51,055 nucleotides of DNA from Cyanobacteria bacterium UBA4641. GTDB taxonomy: Bacteria > Cyanobacteriota > Vampirovibrionia > Gastranaerophilales > Gastranaerophilaceae. The stretch is taken from NCBI GenBank assembly GCA_002405805.1, contig DHMN01000023.1, positions 1-51,055 of the forward strand, read 5' to 3'. Of the stretch, positions 25,393 to 33,611 are shown piece after piece. A program made the translations under genes and the position numbers. Position 1 is the stretch's first letter. The number at the start of each line of letters is the position of its first letter. The notes below the pieces were generated by a model. It made no database searches. It was not told where the DNA came from and saw only the letters and a program-made list of their open reading frames with translations.

Positions 25393-25424
25393 ATAATAAC
25401 AATACATACGAATACACAAAAATT

Positions 25425-25449
25425 GCAGGAATATATTTCCTGCTTTTTT
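25425..25449 (+). terminator. Intrinsic terminator after the 24886-25392 gene
   Basis: GCAGGAA and TTCCTGC form a 7-bp stem with a five-base loop, followed by six Ts. Confidence 0.85.
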
Positions 25450-25556
25450 GTATGAAAAATTTTATAAATATTTCATTATATTACTAACAAATTTTATTTT
25501 TATGTGTTTTAATCATGTCAATCAGTACAATTTAGAAGAAAGAAAAGGTTAGTGAA

Positions 25557-26000
25557 ATGCAAGTAAATATGAATCCATCTGCATCATTTGGCATGGCAGT
25601 AAAAGTTGACCCAAGTGCTCAAAGAGTTATCAAAGCTCAAACTACTGAATTATCAGAAAAAGCATACAAAAAATTCTGGGAAGATTTTAATAATATCGTA
25701 TCAAGACAAGAAGAAAATCCTGTAGATATTTTGGTTAGAAAATGTAAACACAGAGATGCTCTCGCTGCTGAAGTTGTTGACCATGGCGACTCTCCAATGA
25801 AAAATACAACATATACTCAAAGCACATTATTCCCAAGCGGATTGAAATTTATGGAAAAAGCAGAGCAAAAAGCCAATAGAATCAACGACGTAAACGATAG
25901 AATCGGAACCTACAAACCTGCAACTGAAAATGACTATAAAGCAGGGAAACTGGTTGAAGAAATAGATGTTGATGGCGAACATCTTGACTTTGAAGCATAA
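25557..26000 (+). CDS. Orphan acidic protein with N-terminal SFGMA motif
   Basis: Unrecognised 147-residue protein. It starts MQVNMNPSASFGMAVKVDPS; the SxSFG near residue 10 parallels the SINFQA at the same place in the next protein. The rest is hydrophilic and rich in Glu, Lys and Asn, with a repeated-charge stretch KFMEKAEQKANRINDVNDRI, and ends DVDGEHLDFEA. There is no signal peptide or membrane helix. AAGG precedes the ATG by eight bases. The kinase-like gene begins 11 bases after its stop, so the two are probably co-expressed. Confidence 0.65.
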   Translation: MQVNMNPSASFGMAVKVDPSAQRVIKAQTTELSEKAYKKFWEDFNNIVSRQEENPVDILVRKCKHRDALAAEVVDHGDSPMKNTTYTQSTLFPSGLKFMEKAEQKANRINDVNDRIGTYKPATENDYKAGKLVEEIDVDGEHLDFEA

Positions 26001-26011
26001 ATAAATTAAAT

Positions 26012-26908
26012 ATGATAAACAACATTGCCCCTTCAAATAATTCAATAAATTTTCAAGCTTGCTACAAAAGTAAATTTAGCAAGCAGCTTGAAAATGCCAT
26101 AAAAACTAATACTTGCGACCAAAAATTAGTCGATGAATTTTCCAAAGTTTTCCAACAGAAGAAAAATTCTAAATATAAAATCGGCGCAGGACGAAACGGC
26201 GAAGTTTTTAGAATTGATGATTATTATGTATTCAAAACTTATTTCAACGACCAGCCAAAAGTTGGAGAAGTCAAAATCTCTCAACCAAGTATTTTTCAGA
26301 ACCTAAAAACTTATTATGGCGGAATTGTTGCAAAATTTGGCAATATCGACATTATCAAAAATGTAAGTAATGATGCGAAAAAAATGTTAGAGATGGCAAG
26401 CTCCAAACACAATGGAGAAGGCGCTTACCAACACTGTTTAGATGAGTTTTCAAAACTTCCGCAATCTGCGATAGATAACCTTGCACAGGATTTTAAAAAA
26501 TTAAACGAAATCCACAATTCAAACTTAAATTATCAATTTGACACAAATAATCCGAATAATTTTATCAAAGTCGGCAAATCAATAAGAATTGTGGATGATA
26601 TTGACTGGGTTCCTTGCAAAAATCCGAATGATTTTTTGAATTTTATCCATCCGTTTATTCAACAAGGCGGAGATGCAAATTTGAAAAAACAATTATTGAA
26701 AAAATGCATTTTAGCAAGTGAAAAACACGAATTGCCGATGGATAACGCTTTTAAATTTTTGAAATCAAAATTAGATGATATTTTTAAAAGTGTGGGCATA
26801 AAAGAAAATTTTGAAGATTTTTATCAAAAAATGACAACTTTGCGCAAAAATTATCCAAATCAATCTGAGCGCATGAAATTGGCAAATGAGTATATTAATT
26901 CATTATAA
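26012..26908 (+). CDS. Compact protein-kinase-like protein
   Basis: The 298-residue protein carries the landmarks of a minimal protein-kinase fold. It has a glycine loop GAGRNGEV (58-65), a lysine in YVFKTYF (K75), a catalytic-loop-like FDTNNPNNFI with D177 and N182, and a metal-site-like IRIVDDIDW with D195. The spacings D177 to N182 (5) and D177 to D195 (18) equal those of D166, N171 and D184 in PKA. The segment between catalytic loop and C-terminus is short, with no obvious activation loop, as in small bacterial effector kinases such as OspG and NleH. The N-terminus has SINFQAC. No Shine-Dalgarno is visible. A sugar or small-molecule kinase is the alternative. Confidence 0.6.
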   Translation: MINNIAPSNNSINFQACYKSKFSKQLENAIKTNTCDQKLVDEFSKVFQQKKNSKYKIGAGRNGEVFRIDDYYVFKTYFNDQPKVGEVKISQPSIFQNLKTYYGGIVAKFGNIDIIKNVSNDAKKMLEMASSKHNGEGAYQHCLDEFSKLPQSAIDNLAQDFKKLNEIHNSNLNYQFDTNNPNNFIKVGKSIRIVDDIDWVPCKNPNDFLNFIHPFIQQGGDANLKKQLLKKCILASEKHELPMDNAFKFLKSKLDDIFKSVGIKENFEDFYQKMTTLRKNYPNQSERMKLANEYINSL

Positions 26909-26962
26909 ACATGATTGAAAAATTTTATTCTTGAACTATACTAAAACGAAAAAGAGGTATTT

Positions 26963-27202
26963 ATGAGTGTCCAAGCAATCAACAGTGCTACAACCCAAAC
27001 CCAAAAACCAATTAAAAAAAGATTTAATTCTGTTGAAGTAACCGGTTATGGTGCACTCGGTTTAGGCATTGCAAGCGGAATTGCCGGAGCGAAAAAGAAA
27101 ATCAAATTACACAGATATTTGGCTTATATCGCAGCAGGACTTGCTATAGCCCACACCGCAATTATTGAATGGTACCATCATAAATATAAAAAATCAAAAT
27201 AA
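26963..27202 (+). CDS. Small two-helix membrane protein
   Basis: The 79-residue protein has a polar N-terminus, two hydrophobic segments (GYGALGLGIASGIAGA and YLAYIAAGLAIAHTAII, residues about 29-44 and 53-69) and a basic tail. Family unknown. AGAGG precedes the ATG. It sits 21 bases before the PQ-loop-like gene, with which it is probably co-transcribed. Confidence 0.6.
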   Translation: MSVQAINSATTQTQKPIKKRFNSVEVTGYGALGLGIASGIAGAKKKIKLHRYLAYIAAGLAIAHTAIIEWYHHKYKKSK

Positions 27203-27223
27203 CCCCAAATAAAGGAGAAGAAA

Positions 27224-27535
27224 ATGAGCGTTTACGAAGCCGGAATGATGGTATGTTTTGGAATTAGCTGGCCTGTTGCCGCACTGAAGACTTATCAGTG
27301 CAAATGTGTCCACGGAAAAAGTATCCATTTTTCAATGTTAATTTTACTTGGTTATGTTTGCGGAATCGCACATAAAGTTTTAGATAATATGGACTGGGTT
27401 TTCTGGTTATATATTATGAACACGGCATTTTTATTACTCGATATGGCACTATATTGGCGATACAAGGACAACAAAGCACCTGTTACAGATGAAAAAAATG
27501 AAGTTGATATCAATGAAGAGGTTGAAATCGACTAA
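27224..27535 (+). CDS. PQ-loop/SemiSWEET-like small membrane protein
   Basis: The 103-residue protein has three hydrophobic helices, the size of a SemiSWEET half-transporter. The first ends with ISWPVAALKTYQCK, where W-P stands in the place of the family's PQ, followed by VHGKSIHFSMLILLGYVCGI and DWVFWLYIMNTAFLLLDMAL. An acidic tail follows (DEKNEVDINEEVEID). Known SemiSWEETs move sugars as dimers. Substrate and even transport activity are unproven here. AAAGGAG precedes the ATG. Confidence 0.6.
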   Translation: MSVYEAGMMVCFGISWPVAALKTYQCKCVHGKSIHFSMLILLGYVCGIAHKVLDNMDWVFWLYIMNTAFLLLDMALYWRYKDNKAPVTDEKNEVDINEEVEID

Positions 27536-27537
27536 TT

Positions 27538-27939
27538 TTAACTATTTTGAGATTTTGATGGAATCAGAGCAACAATTGCAGGGATAATAAACATTGTCAA
27601 AATCAAAAGTGCAAAAAATGTTATTGTTGAGGCTTGTGGGTCTTTTATTGACTGACAAACCGAAATTCCTTCAACATCCAAAGTTAAAATAACGCCTAAA
27701 ATCCAAGACCATATCACATTTTTTGAAATATCAAAAATTCTTTTTTTGAAATTGAATGCGATTAATAATTTTATCAATACAAGTGGAATGATGAATACAA
27801 AAGGGTTTAGGGCATGTTTATAAACACATACGAATAAAAATATTCCGCCCACGATATAAATTGTAGTTAGCAAAATATAATACAAAATAAAAAAACTTTG
27901 GCTAATTGAACCCTTTGGACTAAAAATATTGTTATTCAT
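27538..27939 (-). CDS. Four-helix membrane protein, function unknown
   Basis: The 133-residue protein starts MNNNIFSPKGSISQS and has about four hydrophobic segments, including FFILYYILLTTIYIVGGIFL and FFALLILTMFIIPAIVALIP. The layout resembles small DUF805-like inner-membrane proteins, but I see no decisive motif. The ATG at 27939 is chosen because GAGGAAGG lies just upstream; a longer frame reaches back to 27990 without a ribosome site. It converges with the PQ-loop-like gene with only two bases between them. Confidence 0.6.
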   Translation of the reverse strand: MNNNIFSPKGSISQSFFILYYILLTTIYIVGGIFLFVCVYKHALNPFVFIIPLVLIKLLIAFNFKKRIFDISKNVIWSWILGVILTLDVEGISVCQSIKDPQASTITFFALLILTMFIIPAIVALIPSKSQNS

Positions 27940-28010
27940 ATACCTTCCTCTTTTTGAAGAAATTATAGCATAAATCGCACTCTTGAGCAAAATTATAACA
28001 AAAAGACGGA

Positions 28011-28034
28011 CACTTACGTAATCCGCCTTTTTTA
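28011..28034. terminator. Bidirectional terminator
   Basis: AAAGACGGA and TCCGCCTTT form a stem with one mismatch. T runs follow on both strands. On the minus strand it ends the winged-helix gene at 28056-28286. Confidence 0.65.
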
Positions 28035-28055
28035 GATTTTTTACAAAGTCAAAAA

Positions 28056-28286
28056 CTATACTAATTTTACAGTGATTGATTTTGGTTTTTGAGTGTAAGA
28101 AATTTTATCTTCACGAGATAACCATCCTAGACCCATGTAAGTGAAATTATCATCCAAATCCATATCTTTTCTCAATTTGTTGATTGTAACTTCACCCTTG
28201 TCTGACAAATAGTGGTAAATTTTACCAGCTGATTCAATAATTTGAGTTTGCATTTCTTTTTGTTCTTTTTTGCTAGATGTGAACAT
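28056..28286 (-). CDS. Small winged-helix protein (DUF2582-like)
   Basis: The 76-residue protein reads as a single winged helix: IIESAGKIYHYLSDKGEVT (helix 1-2), NKLRKDMDLDDNFTYMGLGW (recognition helix) and SREDKISYTQKPKSITVKLV (wing). GLGWLSREDKI is the hallmark of the DUF2582 type. The start at 28286 is preferred because CAGGAGG lies four bases upstream. It may bind nucleic acid or act as a small structural protein. A TATAAT lies about 25 bases upstream on the minus strand. Confidence 0.75.
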   Translation of the reverse strand: MFTSSKKEQKEMQTQIIESAGKIYHYLSDKGEVTINKLRKDMDLDDNFTYMGLGWLSREDKISYTQKPKSITVKLV

Positions 28287-28618
28287 TTTGTATCCTCCTG
28301 TTATCACAAAATTATAATACTACTATTTTAAAATTAATGAAACTATATTTTTTAGAATATTGCTAAAACGTTGTTATTATAAGGTTTTACACACTTAACA
28401 TTTCTAAATCTTTTATTATTATATATAAAAAAATAGAATAAAATTCATCAATTTGGATGATTTTTTGACCAAATTTTGCAAAATTATAGTAAAAACCCGA
28501 AAAAATAGAAAATTTTTCTTATCTTTTTTATAAAAAATATTTACAAAAGTATTGCTATATACGATATCTAACCATATATCCCATTCAAAATTATAGCAAA
28601 ATTTTGAATTTCAGAAAA
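28287..28618. other. Gene-free AT-rich stretch
   Basis: No reading frame with a ribosome site is seen. It holds the probable -10 of the winged-helix gene near its left end and, at 28583-28609, a 10-bp ATTCAAAATT/AATTTTGAAT hairpin just beyond the stop of the next minus-strand gene. Nothing else is recognised. Confidence 0.5.
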
Positions 28619-29029
28619 TTAGAGTTCGTCACGCTGAAATTCAAAATCTTCATGCGAATTTGTCATTTTTTCTTGGATTGCGCGCATGGTTTTTACCAAA
28701 TCTTCTTTTTCAAAATAGCTTTCCGAAAAGATAACTACCTTGTTATTATCATTTTTAGTAAAGGTCAAAAGGTACTCTGTGTAACCTTTTGCGTATCTGT
28801 TACCTTTTACTTTTTGTCTCAAATAACTGACATCTGCGACATCAGAATATTTGACAAGTTTTTTTGTCGACTTCATGTTTACAAGATTTATTTTTTCAAT
28901 TTTACAGATATCTTCGGATTTTGAACAAACTAAGGTTTCTTGTTTGTAATTTGTCAAAGCTCCAACAATAACAACCAATACAACAAATATAATTCCGATT
29001 AACCAAGGTATAATTTTCTTTGAATCCAT
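28619..29029 (-). CDS. Single-pass membrane-anchored protein, function unknown
   Basis: The 136-residue protein has one N-terminal membrane helix (IIPWLIGIIFVVLVVIVGAL, residues about 6-25) and an extracytoplasmic domain of about 110 residues with two cysteines (VCSKSEDICKI) that could form a disulphide. No family is recognised. The ATG at 29029 follows AGGA; the longer upstream frame lacks a ribosome site. It is divergent from the HAD phosphatase gene. Confidence 0.6.
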   Translation of the reverse strand: MDSKKIIPWLIGIIFVVLVVIVGALTNYKQETLVCSKSEDICKIEKINLVNMKSTKKLVKYSDVADVSYLRQKVKGNRYAKGYTEYLLTFTKNDNNKVVIFSESYFEKEDLVKTMRAIQEKMTNSHEDFEFQRDEL

Positions 29030-29136
29030 GCTATTTTTCCTATTTTTTAATAAGTTTACCACCAAAATAAATTGTTTTATAATATTATTTGTCAAGATAA
29101 TGAAATTTTGAAAATTATTATACAAAGAGGCATTTT

Positions 29137-29793
29137 ATGAACAAAAAAATTGTGATTTTTGATTTAGACGGAACATTGTTAAACACTCTTGAAGATTTAG
29201 CAATAGCAACAAATTTCGCCCTAAAGCAGTTTAATTATCCGCAAAGAACAATTGAAGAAGTACGTCAATTTGTCGGCAATGGTGTTGCTAAACTTATTGA
29301 GCGTGCAATTCCTGACGGCAAAAATAATCAGAAATATGAGAAATGCCTTACTATATTTAAACAAAATTATTCTCAAATTATGTATGACCACACGGCACCT
29401 TATGAGGGCATTTTGCCGATGCTTGAAGAACTTAAAGCAAAAGGTTATAAAATTTCTGTAGTATCTAATAAATTTGATGCGGCAGTAAAAGAATTGTGCA
29501 AAAAATATTTTCCAAATTTGATAGATGTAGCAGCAGGAGAAAATGAGGCAATCGGTATTAAGAAAAAACCTGCTCCTGATACGGTTTTAAAGGCATTGAA
29601 AGAAATAAATCTGACAACTTGTGATGCTATTTATGTTGGAGATTCCGATGTTGATATTATGACTGCCAAAAATTCTAATATGCCTTGTATTAGCGTTACT
29701 TGGGGATTTCGAGATAAAGATTTTTTAATAAAAAATGGCGGAAATATTTTTGCACAAACTCCATCTGATATTATTAAAATTTTAGAAAACTAA
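29137..29793 (+). CDS. HAD-family phosphatase (phosphoglycolate phosphatase-like)
   Basis: The 218-residue protein has all four HAD motifs: IFDLDGTLLNT (nucleophile Asp9 and acid Asp11), SVVSNKF (motif II), the Lys in KKKPAPDTVLKAL (motif III) and YVGDSDVDIMTAKNS (motif IV). The alpha-helical cap with VRQFVGNGVAKLIERAI places it in the Gph/PpaX branch. Substrates of this branch include phosphoglycolate and pyrophosphate and cannot be told apart here. AGAGG precedes the ATG. The enolase gene starts 73 bases later. Confidence 0.85.
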   Translation: MNKKIVIFDLDGTLLNTLEDLAIATNFALKQFNYPQRTIEEVRQFVGNGVAKLIERAIPDGKNNQKYEKCLTIFKQNYSQIMYDHTAPYEGILPMLEELKAKGYKISVVSNKFDAAVKELCKKYFPNLIDVAAGENEAIGIKKKPAPDTVLKALKEINLTTCDAIYVGDSDVDIMTAKNSNMPCISVTWGFRDKDFLIKNGGNIFAQTPSDIIKILEN

Positions 29794-29824
29794 ACTAACC
29801 GCCATAACTAATATTAAAATTTTA

Positions 29825-29861
29825 CCTTTTCTCCTATTTTTTAATTGAGAAAAGGAGAAAA
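29825..29861 (+). promoter_or_regulatory. Hairpin that can mask the enolase ribosome site
   Basis: TTTTCTCCT (29827-29835) is the exact complement of AGGAGAAAA (29853-29861), which contains the enolase Shine-Dalgarno. An alternative pairing joins CCTTTTCTC (29825-29833) to GAGAAAAGG (29847-29855). Either fold would cover AAGGAG and could tune translation. Confidence 0.4.
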
Positions 29862-29866
29862 TTAAA

Positions 29867-31141
29867 ATGTCTACTGCAATCAAAGAAATCAATGCTCGCC
29901 AAATTTTGGACTCTCGCGGAAATCCGACAATTGAAGTCGAAGTAAAATTATTTTCAGGAATCAGCGGAATTGCATCGGTTCCATCAGGAGCATCGACAGG
30001 GAAATTTGAGGCAGTCGAACTAAGAGACAATGAACCTGACAATTACGACGGCAAAAGTGTGCAAAAAGCTGTTTATAATGTCAACAAAATAATTGCACCT
30101 GTTTTGACAAATAAAAATGTCACAAATCAAAATTTAATAGATAAAACTTTAATCAATCTTGATGGGACAGAAAACAAAAGTAATCTTGGAGCAAATGCGA
30201 TTTTGGGAGTTTCAATGGCATGTGCCAAAGCTGGTGCAAATAGTTTTGGACAGCCTTTATTTATGTATCTTGGCGGAATTAGCGCAAACACTCTACCTGT
30301 GCCGATGATGAACATTTTAAATGGTGGTGTGCATGCTCAAAATAATCTTGAATTTCAGGAATTTATGATTGCACCTGTCGGAGCAAAATCTTTTTCACAA
30401 GCTCTGCAAATGGGGGCAAAAGTTTTTCAGACTCTGAAAAGGATTCTGAATAAACGCGGATTTGCAACCTGTGTTGGGGATGAAGGCGGTTTTGCTCCAA
30501 ATTTAAAAACCAATTCAGAAGCCATTGAACTGATTCTCGAGGCAATTCAAAATTCAAATTATACAACTGATGAAATAAAAATTTGTCTTGATGTTGCATC
30601 AAGCGAATTTTACAACAACGGAAAATATTTTGTTCGAGATTACGGATACTCAAGTTCAGAATTTGTCGAGGTTTTGGAAAAACTTGTTAAAGATTATCCG
30701 ATAATTTCGATAGAAGACGGATTATCAGAAGAAGATTTTGAAGGGTGGGAACTTTTGACCCAAACGCTTGGCAACAAATGTCAGCTTGTTGGAGATGATT
30801 TGTTTGTGACCAATATAAAAAGACTCAGAAAAGGAGTCAAAGAGTCTATTGGAAATTCGATTTTGATAAAATTAAACCAAATCGGAACAGTCAGCGAAAC
30901 CTTAAATACCATAAATTATGCCCAAAGTAACAACTACACAACGATAATTTCGCACCGCTCAGGTGAGACTGAAGACACATTTATTGCAGATTTGGCAGTT
31001 GCCGTAAATAGCGGACTCATCAAAACCGGTTCATTATCGCGTTCTGAAAGAATTGCCAAATATAACAGGCTATTAAAAATAGAACAAATGTTAGGGTCTA
31101 ACGCGCGATATTTAGGGAAAAACGCCTTCAATCCTAAATAA
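29867..31141 (+). CDS. eno: Enolase
   Basis: Enolase interconverts 2-phosphoglycerate and phosphoenolpyruvate. The 424-residue protein has the N-terminal ARQILDSRGNPTIEVEV, the mobile loop PSGASTGKFEAVELRD, LEFQEFMIAP, the metal and acid residues in VGDEGGFAPN, SIEDGLSEEDFEGW and LVGDDLFVTN, the base lysine in ILIKLNQIGT, and the substrate loop ISHRSGETEDTFIADLAV. Some otherwise conserved spots differ (GGVHAQNN for GGSHADNN, KTGSLSRSER for KTGAPCRSER), so it is a somewhat divergent but apparently active member. A hairpin may cover its ribosome site. Confidence 0.92.
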   Translation: MSTAIKEINARQILDSRGNPTIEVEVKLFSGISGIASVPSGASTGKFEAVELRDNEPDNYDGKSVQKAVYNVNKIIAPVLTNKNVTNQNLIDKTLINLDGTENKSNLGANAILGVSMACAKAGANSFGQPLFMYLGGISANTLPVPMMNILNGGVHAQNNLEFQEFMIAPVGAKSFSQALQMGAKVFQTLKRILNKRGFATCVGDEGGFAPNLKTNSEAIELILEAIQNSNYTTDEIKICLDVASSEFYNNGKYFVRDYGYSSSEFVEVLEKLVKDYPIISIEDGLSEEDFEGWELLTQTLGNKCQLVGDDLFVTNIKRLRKGVKESIGNSILIKLNQIGTVSETLNTINYAQSNNYTTIISHRSGETEDTFIADLAVAVNSGLIKTGSLSRSERIAKYNRLLKIEQMLGSNARYLGKNAFNPK

Positions 31142-31219
31142 AAAAGCTTTCAAAAGTTTGATTATTTTTCTTTATTTTCTATAATTTTGGTACAACAAAA
31201 TAAATAAGGACAAAGAAAA

Positions 31220-32269
31220 ATGATTATAATTATGGAACGAGATGCAACAGCAGACAACATTCAAGCTGTTACAAGTCTATTAAAAGAACACGGTTTTAAA
31301 GTAATTGTGCATGAAGGCGATGTGCACACCGTTATTGATGCGTTAGGAGACAAAACAACCCTGTCTCCAAGCAGAATTGATGCAATGGATGGTGTAAAGC
31401 AAATTAAATTTATCCGCGAACCTTTCAGACTTGCATCTCGCGATAGAAAATCCGAAGACACAGTTATCGAGTTTCCAAACGGTGTAAAAGTTGGCGGAGC
31501 AAACCGACCTGTCTTTATGGTGGGTCCATGTTCTGTTGAAGAAGACTATGAGGGACTATTAGAAGTTGCAGTTGCAGCAAAAGAATTGGGTTGTCAGTTT
31601 TTGCGCGGAGGTGCATTCAAACCGAGAACCTCTCCTTATGATTTTGACGGACTTGGCGAAAAAGCTCTTAAATATTTGGCACAAGCAAGAGAGGCTACAG
31701 GTTTGCTTGTTGTGACAGAACTTATGGATGTTGAAGATTTGGATTTGGTTTGTGATTATGCTGACGTTATCCAAGTTGGGGCAAGAAATATGCAAAACTT
31801 CCGCTTGCTTAAAGCTGTTGGCAAATGTAACAAACCTGTCGTATTAAAACGCGGACCTGCAAGCACCATTAGAGAATTTTTACTGGCAGCAGAACACATT
31901 ATGTATAACGGAAATGAAAAAGTTATCCTATGTGAACGCGGTTTGAAAAGTTTTGATAACGCATTTACAAGAAATGTCCTTGATATTGCAGCCGTTCCGG
32001 TTATCAAAAAATATTCTCACCTTCCGATTATTGTTGACCCAAGCCACGGCACAGGTCAACGTTACTTGATTGAACCAATGGCAAAAGCAGGTTTGGTTGC
32101 AGGAGCAGACGGCGTGATGGTTGAAGTTCACCACAATCCGTCTTGTGCGTTGAGTGATGGCAAACAAAGTTTATCAATTCCGCAATTTAAAGAAGTTTTC
32201 TCAAGATTAAATAAAATGATTGATGTTCTACATCTTGAAAAAAGTACAACTTTATCTTGTGTAGAATAA
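31220..32269 (+). CDS. aroF: 3-deoxy-7-phosphoheptulonate (DAHP) synthase, type I-beta with N-terminal regulatory domain
   Basis: The enzyme joins phosphoenolpyruvate and erythrose 4-phosphate, the first step to aromatic amino acids. Residues 1 to about 70 (MIIIMERDATADNIQAVTS onward) form the ferredoxin-like domain that in Thermotoga-type enzymes mediates feedback inhibition by tyrosine or phenylalanine. The barrel follows with FMVGPCSVEED, FLRGGAFKPRTSPYDFDGLG, IQVGARNMQNF, VVLKRGPASTIREFL, IILVDPSH-like IIVDPSHGTGQR and the metal-binding end GVMVEVHHNP. A TATAAT about 40 bases upstream suggests its own promoter. tyrA lies 560 bases downstream on the other strand. Confidence 0.93.
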   Translation: MIIIMERDATADNIQAVTSLLKEHGFKVIVHEGDVHTVIDALGDKTTLSPSRIDAMDGVKQIKFIREPFRLASRDRKSEDTVIEFPNGVKVGGANRPVFMVGPCSVEEDYEGLLEVAVAAKELGCQFLRGGAFKPRTSPYDFDGLGEKALKYLAQAREATGLLVVTELMDVEDLDLVCDYADVIQVGARNMQNFRLLKAVGKCNKPVVLKRGPASTIREFLLAAEHIMYNGNEKVILCERGLKSFDNAFTRNVLDIAAVPVIKKYSHLPIIVDPSHGTGQRYLIEPMAKAGLVAGADGVMVEVHHNPSCALSDGKQSLSIPQFKEVFSRLNKMIDVLHLEKSTTLSCVE

Positions 32270-32294
32270 GGTATTAACAAATATTAAGAAGATA

Positions 32295-32333
32295 AAATGC
32301 TCAAATTTGCAATTATTTGGGCATTTTTCTTTT
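32295..32333 (+). terminator. Intrinsic terminator after the DAHP synthase gene
   Basis: AAATGCTCAAAT and ATTTGGGCATTT form a 12-bp stem with one G-T pair, followed by a T-rich tract. Confidence 0.75.
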
Positions 32334-32416
32334 GACATATAAAAAATAAAAAGCAATTTTCCTTTCTAAAAATACTTTATAAATACATAGGTAAAAAGTG
32401 GAAAGGAAAATGTATT

Positions 32417-32827
32417 ATGTCAGATTTTTATGGAGTAGGCTTGGTAGGCGTGCCTTATAACGCAATTAAACCAAATTACAGTCACAGAACAGAAAAATAC
32501 GTTTTTGTTGACAATTCAATTATGAACCACCCTCGCAAAGAAGAAAAATCAAACACAGGCGCTAAAGTTGCAGCAGGTGCAGTCGGTTTGATTGCTGCAG
32601 GTGTTTTAGCTTATGTATTTAGAGGCAAAATCAAAGGTGCAGCTCCAAAAGTTACACAGTTTGCAAAAGATACTTGGCAAAGTTTCAAAGATTTTGCTAA
32701 AAAAGACTTAAAACCCTATATCGACAAAGCTTTGACTACAGGTAAAGAAGTGATTGATAAAGGTGTAAGTGTTGCTAAACCTTATGTAGATAAAACAATT
32801 AACTTCTTCAAAAATTTAGTAAAATAA
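32417..32827 (+). CDS. Small membrane-anchored protein, function unknown
   Basis: The 136-residue protein has a polar N-terminus (MSDFYGVGLVGVPYNAIKP), one hydrophobic helix (VAAGAVGLIAAGVLAYVF, residues about 52-69) and a basic amphipathic C-terminal part with repeating phases such as KDLKPYIDKALTTGKEVIDK and VSVAKPYVDKTINFFKNLVK, like a short coiled coil. The family is not recognised. GGAAAGGAAAA stands upstream of the ATG. It converges on tyrA with five bases between. Confidence 0.6.
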   Translation: MSDFYGVGLVGVPYNAIKPNYSHRTEKYVFVDNSIMNHPRKEEKSNTGAKVAAGAVGLIAAGVLAYVFRGKIKGAAPKVTQFAKDTWQSFKDFAKKDLKPYIDKALTTGKEVIDKGVSVAKPYVDKTINFFKNLVK

Positions 32828-32832
32828 TCCTA

Positions 32833-33594
32833 TTAAATTTCTTTCTGAAACATCAATTGGCGTTTTGACTTAATATCTTTTATCTGTTCAAGATAATTGG
32901 AATTGGTTAAATCGCCAATTGTTTTGTATAATTTCAAAACACTGTTTTGGATGTTTTCGGAATTCATCTGAATCATATCATTTGCCATCTCAGCATTAGA
33001 CATTGCAAGGCGTGTCATATCGCGAAATCCTGAGGACGCCATCTCTAGTGCCAATTCATTATCTTGTGCGGTTTTAAATATGGCTTGAGCAATAAGCATT
33101 GGCATGTGCGAAATAAGTGCTGCTGCCTCGTCATGTTTTTCAGGAGTTGTTATAATAGGTTTTGCCCCCATTTGCTCAATCAATTCAACCAAAGTTTCAT
33201 CTTTACCAAACACAGGAGTTATCACCCATTTTGCCCCTTTAAAAAGTCCTGAAAAAGAGTTTTCAAACCCTTGAAACTCTGTTCCTGCCATCGGATGAGA
33301 CGGTACAAATTTATACGGTCTTTTCTTTTTACATACAAAACTTTTTAGAGAACATACATCTGCAACTACGGTATCAGGCAGCAAAATTTCTTCTAATTTA
33401 TCCAAAATTTCCAAAGTTTTGTTCATCGCAGAACACACAAAAACGATATCGCAAGTTTTTAAAATATCATAAGTTTTGTAGATATTTTCACCACTTTGCG
33501 ATTGCGAAACTCCAATGACATCATAATTCAATTTTGTCAAATCTTTGAATATTGAACCGCCAATCAAGCCTAAACCGACAACACCGATTTTCAT
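32833..33594 (-). CDS. tyrA: Prephenate/arogenate dehydrogenase
   Basis: TyrA oxidatively decarboxylates prephenate or arogenate on the way to tyrosine. The 253-residue protein begins with the dinucleotide-binding VGVVGLGLIGGSIFKDL (VxGLGLIGGS), has FVPSHPMAGTEFQGFENS with the catalytic histidine, and the helical C-domain ALISHMPMLIAQAIF and SSGFRDMTRLA. There is no ACT domain or chorismate mutase fusion. Whether prephenate or arogenate is preferred is not readable here. GGAGA precedes the ATG. It is the last gene of the holA-to-tyrA run and lies 17 bases after proA. Confidence 0.9.
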   Translation of the reverse strand: MKIGVVGLGLIGGSIFKDLTKLNYDVIGVSQSQSGENIYKTYDILKTCDIVFVCSAMNKTLEILDKLEEILLPDTVVADVCSLKSFVCKKKRPYKFVPSHPMAGTEFQGFENSFSGLFKGAKWVITPVFGKDETLVELIEQMGAKPIITTPEKHDEAAALISHMPMLIAQAIFKTAQDNELALEMASSGFRDMTRLAMSNAEMANDMIQMNSENIQNSVLKLYKTIGDLTNSNYLEQIKDIKSKRQLMFQKEI

Positions 33595-33611
33595 ATTTTG
33601 TCTCCTGAAAA

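Noticed and set aside
29867..31141. Inactive enolase paralogue
   Set aside because: Despite some divergent spots, all catalytic and metal-binding residues expected for enolase are visible.
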